A DNA stretch of 64,000 nt from an uncultured Cytophagales bacterium (lineage in GTDB: Bacteria; Bacteroidota; Bacteroidia; Cytophagales; Thermonemataceae). Shown here in pieces: positions 1-8,577 of this stretch (positions within the stretch are counted from its first letter, which is position 1; the number at the start of each line of letters is the position of its first letter). The DNA is taken from the NCBI GenBank assembly GCA_937911505.1, contig CALEMF010000091.1, positions 52,738-116,737 on the forward strand, written 5' to 3'. Below the pieces are notes generated by a model. That model made no database searches. It was not told where the DNA came from and saw nothing but the letters and a program-made list of their open reading frames with translations. The translations under genes and the position numbers were made by a program.

Positions 1-366
1 GCAGGAAACCTGCTTCACCTACGTACTGATTTTTGGGTAGATTTGGCTGCTATCGACTACCCCCAGCTTCCTGATATAATGCTTCGCTTATTACACCCCA
101 CCTCGGCAGTATGTGGGATGCCACTACAAGAAAGCTTGGCTTTCATTGCCACACAAGAAACCTATGAACGACAGTTCTACAGTGGTTTTCTAGGTCCAGT
201 AGGCGATACAACACAGCTTTTTGTCAACCTGCGTTGTATGCAGTTGTTGGGAAAAAAAGCCTATCTGTATGCAGGTGGAGGTGTCACGGTAGATTCTCAA
301 CCAGAAAAAGAATGGCAAGAAACTGTGATGAAATGCGAGACTTTACTACGTATTTTGAGCGACTGA
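1..366 (+). CDS. menF: Isochorismate synthase, C-terminal part (5' end outside window)
   Basis: The frame is open from base 1, so only the last 121 codons are present. It carries the conserved C-terminal blocks of chorismate-utilising enzymes: HPTSAVCGMP, then FYSGFLGPVGD, LFVNLRCMQ, and the closing GGGVTVDSQPEKEW. This family converts chorismate to isochorismate. In a Bacteroidota genome without other siderophore genes nearby, the likely pathway is menaquinone (MenF), although EntC-type enzymes look the same at this end. An internal TTG at 43 is not a credible start because the conserved frame runs through it. The gene converges on the minus-strand phosphatase gene that ends at 416. Confidence 0.87.
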   Translation, partial: AGNLLHLRTDFWVDLAAIDYPQLPDIMLRLLHPTSAVCGMPLQESLAFIATQETYERQFYSGFLGPVGDTTQLFVNLRCMQLLGKKAYLYAGGGVTVDSQPEKEWQETVMKCETLLRILSD

Positions 367-371
367 TCTTG

Positions 372-410
372 CTACTTTGTACTCAATACTAATTACTCAG
401 TACTAACTAC
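372..410. repeat. Heptamer tandem repeat, locus A
   Basis: Between two convergent genes, the minus strand reads as five consecutive 7-base units of the type TTAGTAC, TGAGTAA, TTAGTAT, TGAGTAC, AAAGTAG. The same unit recurs at 38670-38711 and 50130-50168. No coding or terminator function is visible. Confidence 0.6.
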
Positions 411-415
411 ATCCC

Positions 416-3025
416 CTACAACTTCACACCAATCACCAAAATATCATCTCTTTGGTGAGCGCTTTCTTTGTGTTCGTCCAACACGCGCTCTAAAATCGCT
501 TTTTGTTCGGCGAGCGGTTTATTTATATTATCAGAAATGACCTCTAGGAATTTCACAGCGCCTATTTTTTGTCGATTCGCATCGTTCTGGTCTACGTAGC
601 CATCTGTGCTCAAATAAAGTATGTCTCCCTTTTTAAGTAAAAGCTCTTTACTTGTAAATTGGGCGTCGTTGAGCTGTACCCCTCCTACCGATTTTCTATC
701 CCCTTTTAGTTGGTCTATGATCTCTTCTGGCTGTCGAACGTAGTAAAGAGGGCGTTTAGCGCCTGCAAAGGTCACCTTTCTTGTTTGTTCATCTATTTTT
801 TCCAACTTAATTAAAGCTACATCCATCCCATCGCGGTTACCAGTTTCTTCTTGCTTCAATACTTTCTGAATTTCTTCATCTAAGGTGTCCAGTATTTTGG
901 CTGGATCACGTGTTTTTTTATTGAATACCAGCTTATCAAGTAAGGTATTCCCAATCATAGACATAAAAGCACCAGGTACCCCATGCCCTGTACAGTCAAC
1001 GGCAGCAAAATATATCTTATCATCTACCTCGTCGAGCCAGTAAAAATCGCCTGATACCACATCCTTTGGTCTGTACAGAATAAAGTGATCGGTAAAGACT
1101 TCCTCAAGAATTTTTCGATCAGGCAAGATAGCTTGTTGGATCGTGAGACCAGCATTGATACTTTCTTGAATGATACGATTACTATGTGACAGGTTTTGGT
1201 TGGCTTGTTGAAGAGATTCTTTTTGTGACTGTATCTCTTCTTGATTTTGTAAGAGTTCTTCGTTTCGCTCGGCAATTTCTTGCTTTTGCTGGTTGATCTT
1301 CCTGTTTTGTCTTTTGGTATTTAGTAAAGAGTAGCCTACAATGAGTAGAATGGCTGCAATACCTACAATCGCTGCAATAGAGAAAGTACGGTAGTTCCTT
1401 TCTTTCTCTAGCCGCTCCTCTTTTAATTTTTTATCCTTTTCGAGGAGTTCTATCCTTCTATTTCTTTCCTGTTGTTCTGCTTCTTTTTGTTTAAGCGCCA
1501 ACGCCTGAATCTCCTTACTTTTTTGAAGTAGGGCAATTTCCTGTTGTTGCTTTTCTGCACGTGCCTTTTGTTGGGTAATCGCAAGCAGTTGGTTGATACG
1601 CTCTTGCTCTAGCTGTTGGTTTCTAAAGCGTTCATTTTGAAGCTCTTGATTTTTTCGAAGAATAGTTAGTTCTTGTTCTTTTCGTTCTGCCTCTACAGCA
1701 AGCCTATTGAGCTCAGAAGCTTGGTATTCTTGCCTTGCGATAAGGGTTTTATAGTCATTTTCTTCTTTTTCTAGCTGAGCTTGTCTTGCAAGTAATTCCT
1801 GCTTCTTTTGCTCACGTTCTCTTTGTAGTTGCTCATTTAAGGTATTAAATTTCTTACGATAAACCTCTGCTTTACTCGAGGCATTTTCTTGTTGGTAAAT
1901 AAGACTCAACAACTTATAACTGGTAAGTAGCGAACTCTGTGCTTTATACCTTTCGCCTATTTCTATGGCTATATTCACATTAGTAAGGGCTTGAGAGTTA
2001 TTACCGCTTACGTAGTAGTTACTCGCAATATAGTTGTAAGTATCAGCAAGTTTGGCAGGACTGTTCTTATCCTGTCGGATTTTTAGCGCCTCTTCAAAGT
2101 AGTTCTTAGCCTTATTATAGGCTTTTAGATTTGTATGTGCTACACCCGTATTGGTCAATAACAAGGCTTTTTGTTCTCCTTGTAGGCGTCCCTTGTTTTG
2201 GTTGTATACTGCTAATGATTTATAGAAAAACTCTATGGAGTTTTTTGTATTACCATTGCGCTTGTGTAGAAAGCCTAAATTATTATAGGTAGTAGAAAGC
2301 TCAATTACTCGCTTTTTTTGGCTTAGCTGCTGTGCAATTTCTTGGTTGATCTCAATGGCTGCTGCGTAGTTTTCACTATTGGTATACAATTCAGAAAGCT
2401 CATATCTTATTTGAAGTACTTTTTGGTCATCACCCCCTCCTTGGTATTGCATCAGTAAATCATTGTAGAAGGTAATAGCTTCCTTATATTGACGCTGTTG
2501 TGTATGGCAAAAGGCTATACTTTCATATAAGGAAGTCAGTTCGCTTTTCTTACGATACCCCTCGTATATTTTTAAGGCTTTCTGATAATTATTGACAGCT
2601 AATCCATACAAGCCTTGCTTCTGGTACAAAGCGCCTAGAGCTTCGTATGCATTGGCAGTACGCCGGTTTTCTCCTAAACTTTCGAAGGTACGTATAGCGC
2701 TTACGTAGTATTTTAGAGCGTTATTGTAGCTTTCTTTATCTTTAGATAAGTAGCCTAAGATCAGGTTGCTTTCTGCTTTTCCCTTGGCATAGTTCACTTT
2801 CTCAGCGAGTGCCAATCCTTTACTTACATTAATAGCTGCTTTACTAGCATCTCCTAAATTATAATAGGTCTGTGCTAGATCGTTATAGGTATCTACTTTT
2901 TCTTGGGCTTCTTTAGCCGCTAGCAACTTCTTTTCTAAGTCCTTTACAAGGTCTTGTGCATGTAAGAGATGACTCCATAATACAGCCATGCAACACAACA
3001 TAACAAGTAAGTATTTTCTTAGCAT
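416..3025 (-). CDS. TPR-repeat membrane protein with C-terminal SpoIIE-type PP2C phosphatase
   Basis: An 869-residue protein with a signal peptide ending near HAQ (residue 24). About eight tetratricopeptide repeats follow (roughly 35-380), then a long Q/E/K-rich coiled coil (390-540), one transmembrane helix (SIAAIVGIAAILLIVGYSLL), a second coiled coil and a PP2C phosphatase of the SpoIIE class (about 640-869). The phosphatase metal-binding blocks are visible as DVVSGDFYW, AVDCTGHGVPGAFMS and YLSTDGYVDQND. The sensor part would sit in the periplasm and the serine/threonine phosphatase in the cytoplasm, a common Cytophagales design. It is the last gene of a likely minus-strand unit, 18 bases after the TonB receptor. 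The target is unknown; an anti-sigma-antagonist type partner is only a family-based guess. Confidence 0.9.
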   Translation of the reverse strand: MLRKYLLVMLCCMAVLWSHLLHAQDLVKDLEKKLLAAKEAQEKVDTYNDLAQTYYNLGDASKAAINVSKGLALAEKVNYAKGKAESNLILGYLSKDKESYNNALKYYVSAIRTFESLGENRRTANAYEALGALYQKQGLYGLAVNNYQKALKIYEGYRKKSELTSLYESIAFCHTQQRQYKEAITFYNDLLMQYQGGGDDQKVLQIRYELSELYTNSENYAAAIEINQEIAQQLSQKKRVIELSTTYNNLGFLHKRNGNTKNSIEFFYKSLAVYNQNKGRLQGEQKALLLTNTGVAHTNLKAYNKAKNYFEEALKIRQDKNSPAKLADTYNYIASNYYVSGNNSQALTNVNIAIEIGERYKAQSSLLTSYKLLSLIYQQENASSKAEVYRKKFNTLNEQLQREREQKKQELLARQAQLEKEENDYKTLIARQEYQASELNRLAVEAERKEQELTILRKNQELQNERFRNQQLEQERINQLLAITQQKARAEKQQQEIALLQKSKEIQALALKQKEAEQQERNRRIELLEKDKKLKEERLEKERNYRTFSIAAIVGIAAILLIVGYSLLNTKRQNRKINQQKQEIAERNEELLQNQEEIQSQKESLQQANQNLSHSNRIIQESINAGLTIQQAILPDRKILEEVFTDHFILYRPKDVVSGDFYWLDEVDDKIYFAAVDCTGHGVPGAFMSMIGNTLLDKLVFNKKTRDPAKILDTLDEEIQKVLKQEETGNRDGMDVALIKLEKIDEQTRKVTFAGAKRPLYYVRQPEEIIDQLKGDRKSVGGVQLNDAQFTSKELLLKKGDILYLSTDGYVDQNDANRQKIGAVKFLEVISDNINKPLAEQKAILERVLDEHKESAHQRDDILVIGVKL

Positions 3026-3043
3026 GGTTTTCTAATTTATGGC

Positions 3044-5095
3044 TTAAAGCTCAACATTGACACCTATAAGGTATAAACCTTGATTGGTATCTCCAAAGGG
3101 ATAAGCCGTTATTTTAGTATTAAGTATGTTTCTTGCGTTAAGATAAACAGTGTTATTACGCCACAATCTATAGGAAACTTTAGCGTTCGTTGTGAGCTGT
3201 CCGTTCGTTTGAAAGTCAGCATAACGATTGACAAATTGCTGCCCTCCCAAAAAATAAGCATCTAGGTAGGCATTGAGGCGGCTGTTGTAGAACTGATAAC
3301 TTACATAGCCTCCCCCCCAAAAAGTAGGTGCTAGCTCACTCTCATCTTCAGCAGGGGCATCTTGAAGGCTTGTATGCTGTATTGTACCCCATACACCTGC
3401 ATTGATATTCACTGTATTGAATTCAAGATGTGCCGTTAGCCCCAGTTGATTCACTTTTACTTCGCTATTATTGGTAGTAATCGTACTGATCGTAGTTTGA
3501 GGAACCGTAGCATTAATAATACGATGGTAAAAGCTCGTTAAGTCTAAGAAAAAGCGCTGTGCAAGACGCGTTCTATAGCCTGCTTCCAGCGTACTACTGC
3601 GTTGAGGCTCAAGCGAAGTATTGACAGTGTAGGTCAATTGCCTGTCGTCGCCTACGGGTACAGTTCCATCTGCAAAAACTTGGTATAAGAAAGGACGTTG
3701 ATAGCCATTGGCATACGACAAGCGCAATAATTGTTGATCATTCAATTCGTAAGTACCTCCTAGCAAATAAGAAACTAAAGAACCTGAAAAATCATCGAAA
3801 TATTGATCGATACGTATGCCTGCTTCTACCCGAATCTTTTCTTCCAAACGTAAATCCAATAAAGTAGAAGCCCCATAATTGGTAAGGGTTTCTCTTTCTC
3901 CAAATAATCGGTTGCCACCCCCCTCAATTTCACTGTCATCCATACTTACGCGATTGTAGTACAGACCTGGCCTAATGCGCAGTTGAGGTACTTGTTCCAA
4001 GATTAGGGTATAACCCAAAGAAGCATTTACCTGCTCGTTATCAAATTGGAAACCCTCATAGCCTTCAGCGAGATTTTGATCACCTGACTGATAAGCCGCT
4101 TCTACCTCCCATTGATAAGCCTTGGCCGAGAGTTGTACTCGGCTATTCTGTGTAGACCGTTGTACAGAAGAAAACCGTCCTGCATCAGGTGAAATATGCT
4201 GCACATCATTGTCCTGAAAGAAAGTACCCAAGGTTACCTCTATGTCTTCATTCATGGTGTAGGTGATGGTACTATTTATACCGTATCCATTGCGCGCTCT
4301 TTCAGTAAAGGGATTGGTCTCTTCAGCCGTTGCATCAAAAAATAACAGTGAGTCAGCCGCAATTTGCCTGTTCTCATCTAAAAGATATACGTCCGTCTCA
4401 AAACGTTTTAACGTGCGGTAGTTACCTGATAATCGTACTTTAAGTTTGTCTTGAATACCAAAACTTAACGAAGCCATTTGGATTAACGACTCGTTTGTCC
4501 CTCCTTGTACATCAGCCATTACTTGTAGATTATTTTCATCTACTTCCTTTGTAAAAATATGGATAATCCCTGACGAGGCATTCTGTCCATACTGCATGCC
4601 CGCCGCACCACTGACCACCTCTATTTTCTCTATGTCATGAAGTCCAATCCCTAACGATTCCCACTGAATCTCTCCATCGAGGGCATTGTTCATAGGAATG
4701 TTATTCACGAGTAACAAGGTAGCATTACTCTGAATATCACGTAAGCCACTCTGACTATTTGTATAAGGACTATTTCTGATGTAAACTTCATAGTTGCCAT
4801 TTTGCATTTGGCGTGCAATGACATTAGGCGCTAAGCGTAGCGCCTCTGGAATACTGATTACACCAGAGGCAGCAATCTGCTCAGCAGTAATAATATGTAC
4901 AGATAACGGAACCTGATAGGGTACTTCTTCTTCTAAAGAAGCCGTGTAGGACAAGGCTTTTTTATTACCCTCTACCTCTAGGTTAAGAATGTCTTGCTCC
5001 ACAGTTAAGATTAAAGGGACTTGAGAGGTATCTTTTTGTGCGATAGCTGCTCCTAGCTTTATGAGTAGTAGGCCCGTGTAAATGTATTTCTTCAT
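3044..5095 (-). CDS. TonB-dependent outer-membrane receptor
   Basis: The start at 5095 is chosen because it gives a clean signal peptide (MKKYIYTGLLLIKLGAAIAQ); an upstream in-frame codon at 5140 would add 15 residues of non-signal sequence. The plug domain includes IPEALRLAPNVIARQMQNGN, the core DIEKIEVVSGAAGMQYGQNA and SSGIIHIFT. About 500 residues of alternating beta-barrel sequence follow, ending in LYLIGVNVEL with a membrane-type C-terminus. There is no N-terminal carboxypeptidase-like domain and no SusD partner, so it is not a classical SusC glycan receptor. The substrate cannot be predicted. It lies between a fibronectin-III lipoprotein (upstream, 100 bases) and the TPR phosphatase (downstream, 18 bases). 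Confidence 0.92.
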   Translation of the reverse strand: MKKYIYTGLLLIKLGAAIAQKDTSQVPLILTVEQDILNLEVEGNKKALSYTASLEEEVPYQVPLSVHIITAEQIAASGVISIPEALRLAPNVIARQMQNGNYEVYIRNSPYTNSQSGLRDIQSNATLLLVNNIPMNNALDGEIQWESLGIGLHDIEKIEVVSGAAGMQYGQNASSGIIHIFTKEVDENNLQVMADVQGGTNESLIQMASLSFGIQDKLKVRLSGNYRTLKRFETDVYLLDENRQIAADSLLFFDATAEETNPFTERARNGYGINSTITYTMNEDIEVTLGTFFQDNDVQHISPDAGRFSSVQRSTQNSRVQLSAKAYQWEVEAAYQSGDQNLAEGYEGFQFDNEQVNASLGYTLILEQVPQLRIRPGLYYNRVSMDDSEIEGGGNRLFGERETLTNYGASTLLDLRLEEKIRVEAGIRIDQYFDDFSGSLVSYLLGGTYELNDQQLLRLSYANGYQRPFLYQVFADGTVPVGDDRQLTYTVNTSLEPQRSSTLEAGYRTRLAQRFFLDLTSFYHRIINATVPQTTISTITTNNSEVKVNQLGLTAHLEFNTVNINAGVWGTIQHTSLQDAPAEDESELAPTFWGGGYVSYQFYNSRLNAYLDAYFLGGQQFVNRYADFQTNGQLTTNAKVSYRLWRNNTVYLNARNILNTKITAYPFGDTNQGLYLIGVNVEL

Positions 5096-5195
5096 GTAAA
5101 CTTTAAATTTAGAAGTCGCAGCCTTGGAAGGTGAACTCAAGAGAATAAAAGCCTCTTTGTTCCACGGCTATTTCTTCCTCGTTGTTGTCGAAAAG

Positions 5196-6461
5196 CTAGA
5201 CTTCTCTTTCTGATTTGGCAGAATTGAGACGTATTTCTTCTTCAACAATATTATGCTCTGGCAAAAAAGGTCTAGGTTCATCGATAATAGAACCAAATAC
5301 TAAAAGGGCTACATCTGGATCGAACAAGGCATAAGGGCTCAGGAAATCATCGTAGCCAAATTGGCTATATAGATCACCATTCTGATCTCTCGCTTCGACA
5401 ATATCGCCTCTATCGTTGTATGCGTAAGTATAAGATTCTATCAAATTAGTCTGTAGCAAATCACTAAAGGCCGACCACTGTACAAGCCGATCGCCTGCAT
5501 AAGTAAAGCGCCAAACACGTTGAAGTCCCTCCGTTGGAACAGTGTACCTAATAGCACTTACTCTACCATTCTGATAAGCATAATTGTAAACGCGTAATAC
5601 ATTACTCTCATCATCTATTAGTTGTGCGTTGGTAATATTACCGCTACCATTGTAAGAGATATTCCAAGTGGTATTGTTGAAGTCTGGTGTACCAAAATCG
5701 CCCTCGTTCCGAATAGTAGCTAATTGCCCTCTTGAACCATAGGTAAAAATCTGGCTACCACCCAAAGTATTGAAGTCAATACGACCTACCTTGCAAGAAG
5801 GGGTAATAAGCGGGGTTACTTCAAGTGTATTAGAATATTCAGAAACGATCTCTAAGCGCTTTGACCTTAACCGAACGTAGTAAGTTTCTCTAAAGTCAAG
5901 CCCATTGATTTCTGTATCGCCTCCTAATACCTCTCTGCCATCATAATCAGTAAGTATGTTCTCAAAGGCTGCATCGGTGGCTACGTCTACTAAATAACTA
6001 GTAGCATCAGTTACTTCCTCCCAGTTAGTGGTAAAACGAATCGCTGTGCGATCAGTAACATTAGTGATAAAAGGGGCTGCTATGAAGTTTTGAGTAGTGG
6101 CTTCAATAACATTAGAATTATCGGAAATGTTATTCTCTCTTCTAGAGCGTACACGGTAGTAATAAGTTCTATTTACTTCTACCCCTACTACCAAGAAAGC
6201 TGTCCCTTCTACTACACGTGCTTGATAGCTTTCTACATAATCATTGAAGTTGGGGCTTTCAGAGACATCTAGTAGATAGTCAACAGCCCCTTCTACTGGC
6301 TCCCAGCGGGCTATAAAGCTTGTAGCACCTACCTCAATAGCCTCTAAGGCAACAGGGCTGGGCTTAATGAAATCTTGCCTTGCATCTTGACAAGATAGCA
6401 TTGTCAACCACATAATGGAGAAGAAAACGATGCGTCGACTTGTTTTATGAATAGTGTGCAT
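5196..6461 (-). CDS. Fibronectin type III lipoprotein
   Basis: The N-terminus has a lipobox (IMWLTMLSC), so the mature protein would be anchored through its first Cys. Two fibronectin-III modules follow, about residues 35-125 and 130-218. Each has the pattern T..W..V.GA..Y.LDV...F, a YYVRLRS or YYYRVRS strand, and ends in SN(V/T)(I/L)E(A/V)T. The last 200 residues contain YD/RHS-like strands (YNDRGDIVEARDQNGDLYSQ). It is the first gene of the minus-strand unit with the TonB receptor and the SpoIIE phosphatase, which suggests a cell-surface component acting with them. Function is unknown. Confidence 0.8.
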   Translation of the reverse strand: MHTIHKTSRRIVFFSIMWLTMLSCQDARQDFIKPSPVALEAIEVGATSFIARWEPVEGAVDYLLDVSESPNFNDYVESYQARVVEGTAFLVVGVEVNRTYYYRVRSRRENNISDNSNVIEATTQNFIAAPFITNVTDRTAIRFTTNWEEVTDATSYLVDVATDAAFENILTDYDGREVLGGDTEINGLDFRETYYVRLRSKRLEIVSEYSNTLEVTPLITPSCKVGRIDFNTLGGSQIFTYGSRGQLATIRNEGDFGTPDFNNTTWNISYNGSGNITNAQLIDDESNVLRVYNYAYQNGRVSAIRYTVPTEGLQRVWRFTYAGDRLVQWSAFSDLLQTNLIESYTYAYNDRGDIVEARDQNGDLYSQFGYDDFLSPYALFDPDVALLVFGSIIDEPRPFLPEHNIVEEEIRLNSAKSEREV

Positions 6462-6551
6462 AATTTTATTTAGTTTTCATTATATCCTCTCAGATTCCTT
6501 AGGAGTAACTCATAAAGCTGATAAAATGAGCAAGAAATTCTTATTTCTACG

Positions 6552-6559
6552 CAAAATTA
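6552..6559 (-). promoter_or_regulatory. Putative -7 element (TAATTTTG)
   Basis: On the minus strand it matches the Bacteroidota -7 consensus TAnnTTTG, about 90 bases upstream of the start codon of the fibronectin-III lipoprotein gene. No clear -33 TTG lies at the expected distance. The rest of the 268-base spacer is AT-rich with no further feature seen. Confidence 0.35.
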
Positions 6560-6729
6560 CATTAAAATATGAATTATGTGTACCTCCATCAAAAAATTAT
6601 CGCTAAAAGTTTACTAAAAACTTAGCCATAAATATTATAGATAAAGGCATTTTTCAACTTATTGATAAATCACTACATCTGAGGGTGATACAAAGAATAA
6701 CCATAATAATCGAAGATAAAATGAGATAG

Positions 6730-8364
6730 TTAAGATTTAAGATTACGAATTTCTTTTTTGAGTTGCTCTACTTTTTTACGATAATCGTCAATTTCACTTT
6801 CTTGTTGTTTACTAAAATCGGTGGCGCGCTCTTGTATACGCTTCATCAAGTCAATGGTCTTTACACGACTTTTATCTGTACTTACCTGTCGGCTTACGTC
6901 TCTTGTAAGAATCGCTACACCAATGATATTGTCACGATCGTAAATAGGGCTCAAGGCCACTTCAATAAAACGATTTTGGATTTGATCGATCGTATTAACT
7001 ACTTCCCCCTTCAAAGCCTTGTCACAAACTGCTTTCCAGTGAGGAATCTGCTCTGGCGGAATCAGGGTGAAGACGTTACAACCTATGTCGATCCCCTTAT
7101 CGCCATATTGGTCTTGTAAAAGTTTATTAATGAGTGTAATGTTATAATCTTTATCGATCGCCATTATGCCATCGCTCGCATTGTCAATCACAGAACGCAC
7201 CCTTGCTTCTCTCGTAGTCAATTCTTCATTCTTATCGAGCAGTTCTTTTTGCAACAAACGAAGTTCCTCTAGGCTTATTTTTAGTTTACGCTCTCGGTCT
7301 TTAAGCGCCTTGGTACGGGCTTCTAGTTCGCTGATGAGTTTTTGCTTCACTCGCTCATTTTCTTTGAACTTTGTTACATTTTGTGCAAAAATCGCCACGC
7401 CAATTACCACACCATCTTGGCTGTAGATAGGATTATAGTGTAGTTCAAAAAAAGCCTCCTCTATTTGCTCATCAACCGTAAACTTATTGCCTTCTAAAGC
7501 TTTATCGACATACTTTTTGCGCTGTGCCACGAGGGCTTCAGGGATGAGCCGTAAGTAATTCATACCTCTTTGTACAGATAACCCCTTGGCCTCATAATAC
7601 GCTTGGAAGGGCCGGTTCATACTTAATATCTTGTATTTGAAGTCTACAGAAACCATGGCGTCGTCTAGGTTATCAATCAGTGCCACGAGATTGGCTTCTT
7701 TATCTCTTAATTCTTCTTGTAACACAAGCATTTCATCTTGCGTAGCTTGTAACTCTTCTAGGTTCTGCCTCAGTTCTTCTTCTTGCGCTTTTAACTCTTC
7801 ATTGTGTTGCTGTATTTCTTCTAAGAGATTACTTGGGTGAGTCGCAGCCCATCTTTTTACCAAAACGACGACTTGTTGTTGTGTAGGATAGAAAATCACT
7901 TCTTCAAAAGGGTGCTGCTCTGAGGGAGTTATAGTGAGCGTCGTTGTTTGACCATCAAAAGCTTCTTGCAAGGCGTCGCGCCAGTCTCCTAGAAAGGTGG
8001 TTGGTAGAAGCGCCAGTATATTCTTGTGTAAAGCAATGTGTGAGGCATAATGGCGTTGGAAACACTCATTCCACAACAACACCTGCCAATGACGATCAAT
8101 AACGACGATGGCATCTTCTGAGAGATTCATCCAAGCGGTAAAGCGCTTTAGCTGTGCTTTTGATTTACTTCTTTGTTGTAAAAACAAAAAATAAGCATAA
8201 GCAATCAGCAGTAGTGGGAGTAATACTTGCCAAATTTGATAAAGTCTGGTATAAAAAGGACGCGTTTCAAGCCAAGCCTCTCCTACAATAGTAAAACCTA
8301 TTTGTACAACCAGTACAAATAAAATTATCGAAAAAATATAATTCCACTTACTTAGATTCATCAT
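6730..8364 (-). CDS. Membrane-anchored multi-PAS/coiled-coil signalling protein without an output domain
   Basis: Two N-terminal transmembrane helices (about 9-28 and 44-65) are followed by a degenerate PAS domain (75-170), a coiled coil, a second PAS (about 225-335, ending IGVAIFAQNVTKFKENER), another coiled coil, a third PAS (about 395-495, ending IGVAILTRDVSR) and a terminal coiled coil (500-544). PAS domains usually bind ligands or cofactors, or dimerise. There is no histidine-kinase, GGDEF, phosphatase or methyl-accepting domain, and the stop codon at 6730 is followed by non-coding sequence. The protein probably works through a partner. It is monocistronic and divergent from the Omp85-like gene. 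Confidence 0.8.
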   Translation of the reverse strand: MMNLSKWNYIFSIILFVLVVQIGFTIVGEAWLETRPFYTRLYQIWQVLLPLLLIAYAYFLFLQQRSKSKAQLKRFTAWMNLSEDAIVVIDRHWQVLLWNECFQRHYASHIALHKNILALLPTTFLGDWRDALQEAFDGQTTTLTITPSEQHPFEEVIFYPTQQQVVVLVKRWAATHPSNLLEEIQQHNEELKAQEEELRQNLEELQATQDEMLVLQEELRDKEANLVALIDNLDDAMVSVDFKYKILSMNRPFQAYYEAKGLSVQRGMNYLRLIPEALVAQRKKYVDKALEGNKFTVDEQIEEAFFELHYNPIYSQDGVVIGVAIFAQNVTKFKENERVKQKLISELEARTKALKDRERKLKISLEELRLLQKELLDKNEELTTREARVRSVIDNASDGIMAIDKDYNITLINKLLQDQYGDKGIDIGCNVFTLIPPEQIPHWKAVCDKALKGEVVNTIDQIQNRFIEVALSPIYDRDNIIGVAILTRDVSRQVSTDKSRVKTIDLMKRIQERATDFSKQQESEIDDYRKKVEQLKKEIRNLKS

Positions 8365-8386
8365 TATACCTAAAAAATGAACAAGG

Positions 8387-8394
8387 CAAAGGTA
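8387..8394 (-). promoter_or_regulatory. Putative -7 element (TACCTTTG)
   Basis: Matches TAnnTTTG on the minus strand, 23 bases upstream of the start of the PAS protein gene at 8364. No -33 TTG is seen at the standard distance. Confidence 0.4.
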
Positions 8395-8520
8395 TATCTA
8401 GGTTCACTGCGTTTACCATTCTTTGTTAAACGTATCAATCTATAGAAATGATACATCTTATTAGTAATAATTTGTAAATTATAATAACGAATTAATTAAT
8501 AGAAACGTCATTAAACTACT

Positions 8521-8528
8521 TATCTTTG
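8521..8528 (+). promoter_or_regulatory. Putative -7 element (TATCTTTG)
   Basis: Exact TAnnTTTG match ending 49 bases before the start codon of the Omp85-like gene at 8578. This is a normal leader length for Bacteroidota. Confidence 0.5.
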
Positions 8529-8577
8529 TGATTAACTTTATTCCCACCAGTCAAGTGCAGTAGGAACGGGTTTATTT

